Shown in pieces: positions 22,581 through 32,910 of a stretch of 64,000 bases of DNA. Origin of the DNA: Tigriopus japonicus (Eukaryota > Arthropoda > Copepoda > Harpacticoida > Harpacticidae); assembly GCA_010645155.1 (NCBI GenBank), contig JAAGOF010000188.1:152390-216389 (forward strand). The letters are read 5' to 3'. The translations under genes and the position numbers were made by a program. Each line of letters begins with the position of its first letter. The first letter of the stretch is position 1. The notes beneath the pieces are model-generated. The model searched no databases and was not told the DNA's origin. It was given only the letters and a program-made list of their open reading frames with translations.

Positions 22581-23944
22581 CACTGTGACACAAAAGTTTT
22601 GACACCTCCGCAAAATTTAAACTTCCCGCCATTCCTGACGACTCAATACATTTTTTTTGTTTTTCTAAAATATCAATATTCGGATTGTCAACGAACTGAG
22701 TGAAGTCTTTAGTGCAGAACTGACCTAAGATCAGCATCTTAAGCAACAGTGACCTCAATTCATTTGATATCCTTTCCCCCCAAAAAATGCAATGTCCAGA
22801 TTTTTCAGTCATGGAGAAAGTCGAGACCCGTTCTCAGGCTGTTGGGATGATGGAGGCCGGTAAAACTCAAGTAGAGGTTGCCAAGACCCTGGGGTCTCAT
22901 TGAGCTCTGTAAAGCACTGGTGGAAGCGCAACAAGGATGGCCAAACCCTTAAAGACAAGCATCGGTATGGAAGACCATCAGCAATTTCCAGAACTGCCAA
23001 ATTGTCATAACCAAGAGGATTGGAAAGAGGAGGCAATCAATGCAAAAGTTGACAACAAGATTGACTTGGAGTGGCCATCCAGTGTCTTATGAGACTGTAC
23101 GACGCCATTTGAAGTGTGAGATAAGCCTCAAATCTCTGGCCTGTCCCCGAAAACCCCGGTTGACAGAAAAAATCAAGAAAGCTTGTGTGAAATTTGTCCC
23201 GGACCATGCTCATTGGACCAATGACAAGTGGAAAAACGTCATATGGAGTGATGAGAGCTTCTTTTACCTTTTTCCAAAGTCCAACTCTGCCACCAATCAA
23301 GTTTGGGTGAAAAATTCAGCAGAAATTGTCCCCAATGAACTTTAGAAGCACAGCCCCAAGGTTTATGGTCTGGGGGGATGTTTTCATCCCGTGGAGTATC
23401 CAGATTGCACTTAGTGCCCCCTCAATGCAATGTCAACCAAGAGTACTACCGGTAGAAGATCCTGGCTGAGGAAGGATTGGAGGCCATCAACAGGAACATG
23501 ACAACTGGATCGATTCTGGAACACCAAATTGTGCCAGACATGTCAAAGGCTTTTTTCATGCAAGATTCAGTGCCGCCTCATTGCACCCTGATGAATTACA
23601 GATGGCTCGATTCAAATTTTCCACGGTATTGGAGGAAGGGGGAATGGCCAGGAAATTCTCCAAACCTCAATCCCATTGAATATTTATAGTCCGTCCTTAA
23701 AGAAGAGGTCGACAAGCTCCCACCCCAAACAACCCTTGAAGGATTGAAAAAAACAGTTGGAAAAAGCTTGGGCAAACTTAAACGAAGATTTGCTCTTGAA
23801 GTTATGCCTGAGTATGCTTAAGAGATTGGCCCAGGTCAAAGCAAGGAAGGGGGATAAAACCAACTATTAGAATATCAACTTTCATTAATTTGTTTTTCCT
23901 GTAAAAGCTCATAAACATGGTGTCAAAACTTTCGTCTCACAGTG
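22581..23944 (+). mobile_element. Tc1/mariner-family element with broken DD37E-spaced transposase
   Basis: The ends are CACTGTGACACAAAAGTTTT and its mirror (AAAACTTTCGTCTCACAGTG), flanked by TA at 22579-22580 and 23945-23946. The coding strand has ATG at 22812 (MEKVETRSQAVGMMEAGKTQ), frameshifts, then WSDES (first catalytic Asp), FMQDSVPPH (second Asp) and NSPNLNPIE (Glu). I count 37 residues between the second Asp and the Glu, instead of the 34 of canonical Tc1. Several stops and frame changes make it non-functional. It is 1364 bp long. Confidence 0.85.
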
Positions 23945-24059
23945 TACATGCCCTTTTTAAGCTTCAAAAGTCCTCATTGAAGTTAATCTAAGTTGGTTTT
24001 AGGTAACAGTATTTTAATTTATATTTGTTTCATGTAATCAAGAATGTATATTAAATTCT

Positions 24060-24360
24060 TGGGAGTTTTCATATACCCGGAGCGAGTTTCACTTTTTGAA
24101 GTAAAAATGGGCCAGTTAAACTCAAATAATCCAGCAGTTGATTAACTTATTTTCTATTAAGTCCAATTTGATAGTTAGGTATCTTGGGCAGCTCTAAAAT
24201 TTGACTAGTTTTCCAAAAATATGCTAATTTTATTGGTTTTAGGGATATAAGTGTTAATCTAGACCTGGAAAACGCAGCAAATCAAAGTTGTTCCATTTGG
24301 TTTCTTGGATCAGAATCATAGCTCACAGTGTTTGGGAATTTCTCTGCAGACTTGATTTGA
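24060..24360. repeat. Partial copy of the palindromic element at 52975-54225
   Basis: GCCAGTTAAACTCAAATAAT, CCAGCAGTTG, TTAATCTAGACCTGG and AATCAAAGTTGTTCCATTTGG match, in order, the right arm of the large palindrome at 53930-54180. Confidence 0.6.
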
Positions 24361-24487
24361 TTTTTTCAGCACAGTGAGAAATTATCTTATATATTTTCGG
24401 TTGCTCTATTTGCAAGTCACAAACACTGTTTACACAGGGTGTAGAAATGTTATTGAAAGAAGAATTAAAGATGCTCTCAAAAGGAAT

Positions 24488-24775
24488 CAACCTGCTATTC
24501 TTTGAAATTCTCTGGCCATTTATTGGGATGGATTCCGGTACTTGCAAATCATCTGATAGACAACTATTGAGGAGGAAAAAAGTTGTATAATACACTTGGT
24601 TAAACACTTTCCATAGTGGGGTGTAGTATTGTAGTAGTATAGTATATTACATTAGTTATTATATATAGTATAGTAGTGTATTGGGGTGTAGTGTAGTATT
24701 GGTTTGCTTGAATTGGTTGATAAGCGGGGTTTGACCTCACCACTCATGATGTGGTTATGCAATTAGGCTCTTTAA
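24488..24775 (-). promoter_or_regulatory. Orphan promoter remnant of the cuticle-like gene family
   Basis: Read on the minus strand, GCATAACCACATCATGAGTG (from 24760), TCAACCAATTCAAGC, GTGTTTAACCAAGTG, CAACTTTTTTCCTCCTC, and GATGATTTGCAAGTACCGG follow in the same order as in the copy 1 promoter. The TATA box has decayed to CCCAATAAATGG and no initiator or signal-peptide exon follows. A TAGTAT-rich simple repeat (about 24613-24700) is inserted in the middle. Confidence 0.7.
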
Positions 24776-25109
24776 TCAACTGGTCTGATAAGTTTTGGTC
24801 CAGTGCTTTCTTGTTCTTTATTTTCAGGACCAATTTTTTTAGATCATCCTTTCCTTGGAGTAAAGGGACATGACATCAAACAGGCATTTTCACACAAATC
24901 CTTTCCATAAAATACTTGTCAAACATAAATCTCCAAAGCTGCGTGAAGATGCTAAAAATAGTAAAACACTTTAAACTCCTACTCAACCACAAAGATTTGA
25001 TCCTTCTTGGACTCGCAATTTACTGGGAAACAAACTCACTCTTTGTATTTTATAAGTTAAGGTCCAGAAAAATTATGTCAAGGGAAGTCAATTACCTAAA
25101 AACTTATTA

Positions 25110-25265
25110 ATTACAGCATTTTTTGATAAACTATTTAATCTATATTTAGAGACCATTTAGTTACATGTTGAATTCAAATTCAAAAAAATACATTCATCAG
25201 CAGCTGAGTAATTTAGCTTAAACAGTCAATTTTTACTCCTAAACCCGAAAAACGCTAGTTAAAAT
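25110..25265 (+). repeat. Foldback family FB-1, partial copy (empty site)
   Basis: TTGATAAACTATTTAATCTA, GACCATTTAGTTACATG and CAGCAGCTGAGTAATTTAGC match the FB-1 copies at 2884-3630 and 32908-33590. The TTTAGTTAC site is uninterrupted here. Confidence 0.75.
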
Positions 25266-25273
25266 TTTTAAGG

Positions 25274-25459
25274 AAGCCAGAGTGGCCACGCGTACTAGCG
25301 CGTTCTTAGAAGAGCCAAGTGTAAGTGCTTCCCCAGACGGCGTAGGTTCGAATCCTGCTGGGGGTCGGATTGAAACTGTCGGGAGAAATCCTTGTTTACA
25401 GGGAATCGCATTCCTTGTAGCGGTAGTAGAAAATCCGCAACCAAACAAAAAAAAAAAAA
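25274..25459 (+). mobile_element. tRNA-derived SINE with LINE-type 3' tail
   Basis: The head AGCCAGAGTGGCCACGCG resembles an A box of a leucine/serine-type tRNA and GTAGGTTCGAATCCTGC is a near-perfect B box, with a long variable arm between them. The body ends in CGCATTCCTTGTAGCGGTAG and a run of about 15 A. That tail matches the 3' end of the LINE at 26441-29550. The acceptor stem does not close, so it is a retroposon and not a working tRNA gene. Confidence 0.8.
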
Positions 25460-25460
25460 G

Positions 25461-26340
25461 ACAGGACCAGTGTCAAATGGATATCTTCTTTTCTCCAAGG
25501 TAGAGTTCAACGAGTGGTGATTGGAAAAGAAATGTCGGATCTGAGGGAGTCCTCTCATGGCTCTCCTCAGGGGAGTGTGCTGTCTCCGCTCCTTTTCTCC
25601 CTTTACGTGTCTGATCTCCCTTCATGGACAAATGCAACCATTACATCATATGCTGACGACACCACGGCCTCCATTGGAGGGGATAACATTGAGGGTCTCT
25701 TGAAGACGCTTGAACTAGAGGTTCACTCAAAACTGAAATTTATGTCATCTAATTGGTTGGTGGCAAACCCCTCAAAAAAGCAATTTCTTCTTGTTCACGG
25801 ACGTTCAAGAAACGTAGACATGTGAATGTCTCCTCCCGTCTTAATGGTTGGCAATTGGAAAACCCCTGCAGTCGAAAGTGTCAAAATCTTTGGAATTGAA
25901 GTAACTGGGGATTTGACAGAAAAAGGCACTTCAACTCGATCATTTCTACCATCAAACAAAGACTTGGAATACTTGGCCGCCTCAGCGCACACGTTCCTCG
26001 ATCATTTCTCGCCCCAGTAGTTCATGGACTAATCATTTCCGTGTTGAAGAATGGTTTAGCAATTTACGGAGAGGTGCGAACTTGTAATGAGGACAGTTTG
26101 TCGGGTCAAATGGCCCAATTACAAACCATCCTAAACAGAATTATGCATTTCATGACGGGAGCAAAAGTAAACGATAAGGTGTCAAAAGCTTAATTGATAA
26201 AGATGACCAAAATTCCACCGATCAACCATCTCACAGCTAAAGCCATCATCTCAGAAACATTCAACGCCCTCAACTACAACATTCCACAAGTATCTGACCA
26301 TCTTACATTTTTCAATGCCTCTAGTGCGCAGAAAACTCGT
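25461..26340 (+). mobile_element. Second LINE, reverse-transcriptase fragment
   Basis: A frame at 25475-25822 codes WISSFLQGRVQRVV, SSHGSPQGSVLSPLLFSLYV and ITSYADDTTASIGG, the fingers-palm motifs and YADD catalytic box of non-LTR RT. The frame then breaks (25823, about 25925 and again near 26190), with homologous text continuing to about 26340. It differs clearly from the neighbouring minus-strand LINE. Confidence 0.8.
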
Positions 26341-26440
26341 CGTCAATGACTAGAAACCTTCGTGTGCCCCACATCGAAGGTTGTCCCACATGCCCCATAG
26401 CAAGCTTTTCTTTTCAATATTAACCAATGTTTTGAAGGTT

Positions 26441-29400
26441 CTTTTTTAATACCGCTACAAGGAATGGGATTGCCTGTAAAGAGAGTTAATGATTAATATA
26501 GTTTATAAAATTACCATTTATATGAAACTTGATCTACTAATGAGTTACTGTTGGCAGATCTGTACAACCCTTGAATAGTGTGTTGATCAGGAATAGTATT
26601 TAAAAATTTGTCCAATTCTGCCTTAAATGCTGTTGGAGGATCAGCTCCTACATATTTCCGACGAAGACTAATGGGCAACAAATTGAACAATGATGGAGCC
26701 CGATAAAGAAGAGAGGAGGACTTCATTGTTCGTCCTAAACTAGTTTCCATAAGATTTGGAGGTGCTTTCAGAACGCACGTAAAACCTCTACGATCGCTAC
26801 AACTGATCTCAAAGCCTGGGTTAAGGCATGGCCCATGAATGCTCTTGAAAACATACAGTATCAGATACCTTTCATACCTTCTCTGAGTACCGTACAGCCC
26901 TAACTTCTGGAGCCTCTTCCAATACGAGAGCTCTCTCATTCCTGTGATGTTCCTAGTGAAACATCTTTGGACCTGCTCAACCTTTTGCAATCCTGCCGAA
27001 CTCATTGGAGCCCAAATGGGGGAAGCATATTCAAGATGCGGTTGAACAATCGACTTGTTCAGAGTTAGCATCGTAATACTATCTCTGGACTTGAAAGTGC
27101 GAAAGATCCAGCCGCACGTTTGAAATGCCTTTCCCACTTTCAACTGGATATGCTCATCAAACTTTCCATCATCTTGGATGACAACTCCAAATTCCCTCAT
27201 GGACGAGACCTGCTCAATATCACAACCTCCATTGTCTTTGAGCGGACCATCTAATTTTGACGCCCCATATGTCATTGTGCGGAAGTTCATCGTGTTCAAT
27301 GCCATATTACCCTGACCAACCCAAGAGTAGACCTTCTCCAAGTCCTCAACTAAACATTTTGAGTCCTTACCATTCCTTCCACAAACTAATTTTGTGTCAT
27401 CAGCATATGAAGAAATACTAGATTTTGTTCTAAACTTCTGGAGAGGAGCAATAAAGTGAATAAACAGGAGCGGACCTAAGATTAAACCTTGTGGAACACC
27501 TGACTTGACATCATACATGCCACTAAATGATCCTTCAACCTTGACTATTTGCTTCCTATCACTCATGAAACTACCAATCAGATTCAGGACCTTACCCTGG
27601 ATCCCAAACTCTTTGATAAGGTAGATCATGGTCTTTTGCTTGATCAACTCAAAGGCCTTGGCAAAGTCAAGATAGACTACATCAACTGACTCGTGACTTT
27701 CAAGCCCTTTCAAGTCCCTTTTCAATGATCTGCTGGATATGGTCAACTAATTGGGTGACTGTGCTAAAATGGGCTCGAAACCCATGCTGCCTTGGGGGAA
27801 TGATATCATGGGCTTCCAAATACTCAACAAGCTTGGACTTCATGATCTTCTCAGAGACCTTTGCAATACTGGAAGTCAGAGAAATGGGCCTATAATTACT
27901 AGAGAGTGACTTATCTCCGCCCTTAAAAATTGGAACGACATGAGCTACTTTTAGAGAAGAGGGAAACTTGCCCTGATCTAAGATGCGACGCATCAAATAC
28001 GAGAAAACAGGGGCAAGAACCTGTGAACATTTCATCAGAAAATGATTTTTTTGATGAGAAATGTAAATGAGTCGAGAGAATGTAGTAGTAGACTTAGTAG
28101 ATCGACTGTATTTGACTGGTACATTAACATACTGTATATACATCACAGATAGAGTACTACTACGAGCAGCGAGGATACGCTCGCCAGTCGCCACACCACT
28201 TCGCGGCGACGAAGGCCGATGAGCGGCGACGAAGGCCAATGAGCGGCGACGAAGGCCGATGAGTGGCGACGAAGGCCGATGAGCGGCGACGAAGGCCGAT
28301 GAGCGGCGACGAAGGCCGATGAGCGGCGACGAAGGCCGATGAGCGGCGACGAAGGCCGATGAGCGGCGACGAAGGCCGATGAGCGGCGACGAAGGCCGAT
28401 GAGCGGCGACGAAGGCCGATGAGCGACGACGAAGGCCGATGAGCGGCGACGAAGGCCGATGAGCGGCGACGAAGGCCGATGAGCGACGACGAAGGCCGAT
28501 AGGGTGGCCGGCTCACCTCTGGGCCGGCTATGTCTGGGTCACCAGCATGGCGAACGTGAGTTCCGCCTTAAGTAAATGAGTCGAGACATGGTAGCAGACT
28601 GAGTAGACTGACTATATTTGACTAGTACAGTACATCACAGATAGAGTACTACTGCGAGCGGCGAGCATAGGCTCGCCAGTCGCCACACCTGAGATGTCAC
28701 ACCTCAGGTCCAGGAGAACTCGAGAGCTTTAAGCTCTTGATGGCCTCAAAAGCATCTTGATCTGTGACTACCAGATCCTCCAATCGATTGTCCTGACTAT
28801 CAATGCCAGGCTCATCAACAACATTATGTACTATAGTCATGACCTGCTCTGCCAACCCTTTTCGGAATTGAAAATACACTTGAGAACTAATCTCCAAGCA
28901 TATTGGCCATGACCTCACTATCATTGACGGTTTTACCGTCGACCTCAAAAGGTCCTACAGGATGCTTCATTTTTCTCTTTGTGTTTGCAAAAGAGAAAAA
29001 CGCCTTTGGATTCCTCTTAACCTCCTGGATCACTCTACTTTCCCTCTCTAACTGATCGGAATCAACGGAGGCCCTAATCTTTGATTGGACCACATCCAAT
29101 TTGCTTTGGAGGCTGGCTACAACAAATGGATTTAAAGTACGTCGAAGTCTATTTGAAATCTGACAACTCCGTTTGAACAACTTCTTTCTAACCTTTGGAA
29201 TTTTAGACAAAGACCTACCTTTTGCCACTATTTCTGGAATACCGATGGACAAACAAACCTCGTCAAAAAGTGAAATAAGCTTATTATGACTTCATCTATT
29301 GATGGTTCCTGCTTCAGAATGGAAATCAAGTCCAACTCGCCTAATCTTTCAACAATAATGGGCCAGTGTTCATCTTTGAACTTAAACTTGGCTACGCCCA

Positions 29401-29550
29401 CCTTTTGAGCAGGTTTAACTCTAGAGCTCGCCGGCTTTTGAGTAATGGTCGACCCTATCTCAAGAATGTTATGATCTGAAAGTCTGCATGGGGCAACATG
29501 GACATACTGGATCAGATTAGGGTGGTCATTGGAAAAAGGCGTTGCTCATT
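26441..29550 (-). mobile_element. CR1/Jockey-like LINE, 5'-truncated, broken
   Basis: On the minus strand, the end of an endonuclease domain is visible at about 29300-29530 (PCRLSDHNIL has the catalytic SDH motif). A linker follows (28887-29252), then RT (SSNYRPISLTSSIAKVSEK; DVVYLDFAKAFE; SGVPQGLILGPLLF; SSYADDTKLV) and the C-terminal FNLLPISLRRKYVG and FKAELDKFLNTIPDQ blocks, ending at 26511. A frameshift near 27720 and an inserted satellite block (28064-28688) disrupt it. The 3' tail CATTCCTTGTAGCGGTATTA ends in A residues at about 26441. The 5' end abuts the 3' flank of cuticle-like copy 2. Confidence 0.85.
28064..28688. repeat. GC-rich 20-bp satellite framed by 116-134-bp direct repeats, inside the LINE
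   Basis: The core, 28198-28500, is about 15 head-to-tail units of GATGAGCGGCGACGAAGGCC, strikingly CpG-rich in an AT-rich region. It is framed by 28064-28197 and 28573-28688, which share TAAATGAGTCGAGA, ACATCACAGATAGAGTACTA and CTCGCCAGTCGCCACACC in direct orientation. The LINE protein is interrupted between SSSPGPE and SQVLAPVF at this point. The open frame on the minus strand (20-residue peptide period) is a by-product of a unit length not divisible by 3. Confidence 0.85.
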
Positions 29551-29570
29551 TCTTTGTTTTATTTGGACGC

Positions 29571-30413
29571 TCATTGGGTTCTGACATTATTTCTATAATA
29601 GACTAGGGGAGCTTGAGGCACCACCGTGTAACCGGGTTGGTAAGCTCCTGGAACAGGCACGGCATAAGCAGATTGATAGGCAGCATAAGTGGCCACAGGG
29701 ACAGGTTCAGCAAGAAGATTAATTGGTTGCACCGGGACGGCTCGAAGCTCCGATTCTTCAGGCTGCGGTGGAAGATTCCCAGCAATTTTGGCTCCGGCCT
29801 TGCCACCATTTTCAATGAAGTCCCCAATCTTGTTGATGCCAGCAGAAACACTGGTCAAGTCAAAGTCTTGGCCAAAGCCCAACTCCCCTGTGATCGCTTT
29901 GATGTCATCCGAGTTGACAGAAGACAACAGAGCGGCCACATCCCGAACACTGGTGGCCACACTTGCGGAGTTGGCCTCAATCTCCTCAGGGCTCAAATTC
30001 ATCATGTTGGGTTCGGGGGTATAAACGAAGTTAAACTCGCCAGGAGCAGGTTCGTAGTTGTATTTGAAGCTGTCTCCAAGCTTGTTCACGTATTGGTATT
30101 TAAAATCCACGGGGGTGTAATCCTCAGGGGCCTTGAAAGGGCGGGCATTGGGTTGGCTGGGAGTGTATTGGTATTGATAGCCAGCATTGCCCTCGGGCTC
30201 ATTGGTCTCGGGGAAAGGGACAGGGATGTTCTCGGGGAATTCAAAGGGTGGAGCATTGGGTTTGTCTACACTCCATTTGTAGTAATAAGGCTTTTGAGCT
30301 TGAGCCACGACAGCCAGGAGGGTAACCTGTGAAGGATTATGTGGGTGAATGAATTGAAACAAAAAAGCATCAATATAATTTCTTCAATGGCTACATACTG
30401 CGAATGCTTTCAT
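29571..30413 (-). CDS. Secreted cuticle-like structural protein, copy 2
   Basis: Exon 1 is 30399-30413 (MKAFA, donor GTATGT) and exon 2 is 29571-30326 (acceptor CCTTCACAG), coding 256 residues. The sequence is almost the same as copies 1 and 3, with NKLGDS for NKPGDS and DLTSVSAG for DLTGVSAG. At the C-terminus one G is missing (AGAAATAATG where copy 1 has AGAAAGTAATG), which shifts the frame and replaces YYRK-stop by YYRNNVRTQ-stop, five residues longer. Signal peptide and Pro/Tyr modules are intact, so it may be functional. A minus-strand AATAAA lies about 12 bp after the stop, then the LINE begins. It faces the duplicated kinase-like first exon at 32611. Confidence 0.85.
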
Positions 30414-30435
30414 TGCTGATGTGGAGTTGTTTGGA

Positions 30436-30634
30436 AACTGATGCCATTCTTTCAAATCCTCTCGCCATTTATAAGGTTGGAATCTTGTTCTTGCTCATCA
30501 TCCGATTGACAACTTTTTCAGAAGGAAGAAAGTTTGATAATCAACTTGATCAAGCACGTTCTCTTTTGGGTAACTGTAGCAAAGTTTTCGATTGGTCGAT
30601 GAGCGGCGCTTGATCAGACCACTCATGATGTGGT
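30436..30634 (-). promoter_or_regulatory. Promoter of cuticle-like gene copy 2
   Basis: On the minus strand: ACCACATCATGAGTGGT (30618-30634), then TATAAAT (30467-30473) 144 bp downstream, then initiator TCAGTT (30436-30441). The wording is nearly identical to copy 3. Confidence 0.75.
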
Positions 30635-30651
30635 TATGCAATAGTCAGGAC

Positions 30652-31383
30652 TAGAAATACTAAAAGGCAGAGATTGGCATTCAAATCTATGATTGCCTGA
30701 CCCGGCACGGACTGTCTGTGACGTCATTTATCATGCGGGAAGCCGAAGTTCATGATTGAAGGAACCTTTTCTTCTACGAAACACATCTAAACTATTTCGC
30801 TCATTTGATAGGGCAGTTTGGTTATTGAAAGTCCTCAAGTCTGCTGGAAATGTATGTAAGGTATTTACCCGATATGAAAAAAGTGAATTTCAATTAGTGT
30901 GGAGTTTTAACAAGGGCCAATTAATGTCACACTATCGGGTGATTGACAACAAAATCTTAGTGATGTGGAATCTGGGCTTTCGCAAGTTTTTTTACGGGAG
31001 GTTGCAAGGTAGGGTTACTGCTTGCAGAATGGGTGCTTTGCTCTTGTATATGAGCAAACACGAATGTAAGTTTGATTTGCAACCCTGCTCAGAAGTCACG
31101 AAAGTCAGGGATGACTAGCGTTTTGGTGATCCTTAAAGGAAAAACGGGTTTATGAAGACTGACGAGAGGGGAATATGATTTCACATCGGTAAATTGGCAA
31201 CCCCGGCACCAAGTCAGATCACTACAAAATCAACAAAGAAGAAGCACTCTGGTTTGTTATTGAACTTCGTTAGAATTAGCTGAATGTTCAACTGAATGCT
31301 ATTGACCAATCACCAGCGTGAATCATCGGCACCGTGTGTTAGCCTACGACGGCCAGTCTCTAGTAAGGGTCGCTAGTCAGGAC
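30652..31383. mobile_element. Insertion of about 730 bp with 10-bp flanking repeats
   Basis: TAGTCAGGAC occurs at 30642-30651 and again at 31374-31383. The equivalent region beside copy 3 (about 50200-50258) lacks the intervening DNA and runs straight from the GCATAACCAC palindrome into AAGGGTCCTTTGTTTCAAG. The insert has a 120-codon open frame (30756-31118) with no recognisable domain. Confidence 0.6.
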
Positions 31384-31479
31384 AATAATAGACAGGGTCC
31401 TTTGTTTCAAGTCATGGGAACATACGATGTGTTGTCTCAATTTTTGAGCTTTGCACGCTTATTGGGTTGCATAGAGCAC

Positions 31480-32329
31480 TATAACAAATGTTATTATAGA
31501 CAACACCTACAAACAGTGAGGGCCCCTGGTGTTTGAAAAACGCACTAGCTCATCCATGAAAACAAACCCCGTCATTTTCTTTGACGTTGGGGACGTTTCG
31601 ACCTCGGAAAGTGGGAGTGGGGCTCAGACAGAAGCTCAAACTACTCCAGATTGTCCAAAACCCTAGTGTGCACTTTTGATTTCCGTCGTGGGGTGTGCAG
31701 CCGTGTCGTTCCGTGACTAGAATTGAACTTACTTCGTGTCATTCATTTTGGAAGACATCTCCCTTCGATCAGAATTGCGAATTCCGTGATCAATTTCTAA
31801 CCCAAAGCCAAACATCCGTAAACTCGTTTCAAGCATTAGCCATACTAGCCCTGTTTTGAGATCTTTGAGTCGTGGGCGTGGCTTGAAGTGGATATTTTAG
31901 TCGATGTGTTAGTCGATGCACCCAATACCATCTGTGCAAAATTACGAACTTACGTACAAAAAGATCGGATTGGTTGGATCACCCACCTATAGAAACACTT
32001 TACTGAGCCATTTCTACCATAAATTTGACAGTCCTGCTTCCTTTTACAGCATCTTTGATTTTTCAACACTGCTTGGGCTTTTTGTCCTTAAAATAATTGG
32101 AGTGTGCAAATAAAGTCTCCTATTTCATCTTTAAATTGGCGTTATTTTGTCACATACAACGCCAAAAGACAGTGCCCGTATTCTCAACTCGTACTTAAAG
32201 AATTATACCCAAAATGATCGAATCTTGGCCAATAATTCGTCAACTATTTCTCCAAGTGCCAGTAATGTCCATCGCCCGAAAAAAAGCTTCGATCGTGGTG
32301 TGGGGTGCATTGGCCTTAAACGTAAAAAA
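31480..32329. other. No gene seen
   Basis: Spacer between the mirrored gene pair that does not align with the copy 3 spacer. No supported reading frame. Confidence 0.5.
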
Positions 32330-32390
32330 TCGCCCCTTCTTATTATTCTCATTGCTAGCCTCCCACTCCATGATCCCAGTGCTTCTTGGT
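32330..32390 (+). repeat. Foldback fragment, arm of the 17113-17585 family
   Basis: ATTATTCTCATTGCTAGCCTCCCACTCCATG-type sequence (for example TTGCTAGCCTCCCACTCC) matches the right arm of the element at 17113-17585. It lies at the outer breakpoint of the duplicated kinase-like block. Confidence 0.6.
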
Positions 32391-32910
32391 TCTATCTATC
32401 AACTATGGTATGGAATTCAGGAGTGCTGTGTTCACTTATGGGTCCTGACCAACTCTTTCTTTCATGTTGATAAATTCTATTTGATTTCATCATGGAGCTG
32501 AAAGACGTTTTACCCTCAGAGACAACTTTCCATGAAACATTTCAGTTACGCGTGCGTTTCTTCAATGAAGCTTTCTCAGGGACAAGATCCACATGTTAGT
32601 TTAAGTCAAAATGTCGAAAGCTCCAGACATTCCGAAAGACTTGTCCGGTGTCACTTATGATTGGGCCTTGAATCTGGCTTTACATCTCAACGGTATCAGC
32701 AAAAGTGAGGAACGCCATAAGGTGGTTCAGATTGAGATCGATAGACATGAAGCTTATTTGGAAGGAGCTCTTAGCGATATCACTAAAGTTTTTGTCCACT
32801 TGGAAATAAGAAAAGATCCAGGTTCCATGGAAAGAACTGTCATGTACAATTGGTTTGTCAAAGTGGTCCCAACACTGATGAAAGGCATGGTTCAAAAACA
32901 TGACTTGTGA
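32391..32910 (+). pseudogene. Duplicated promoter and first exon of the ecdysteroid-kinase-like gene
   Basis: About 515 bp is nearly identical to 49061-49580 read in reverse, including 5' flank, ATG (32611) and codons 1-99 (MSKAPDIPKDLSGVTYDWAL onward; one change, Thr for Asn, at residue 15). The match stops abruptly after CATGACTTG, where FB-1 sequence begins and supplies a stop at 32908-32910. The donor and all later exons are absent. It may still be transcribed because the promoter is copied. Confidence 0.85.

Noticed and set aside
25274..25380. Functional leucine or serine tRNA gene
   Set aside because: A and B boxes are present, but the acceptor stem does not pair and a LINE-type tail with poly-A follows, so it is a SINE.
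28198..28500. Possible CRISPR-like array
   Set aside because: Units are head to tail with no unique spacers, in an animal genome with introns and retroelements.
28160..28516. A 118-codon frame with a 20-residue repeat
   Set aside because: It is a by-product of the 20-bp satellite and lies inside a disrupted LINE.
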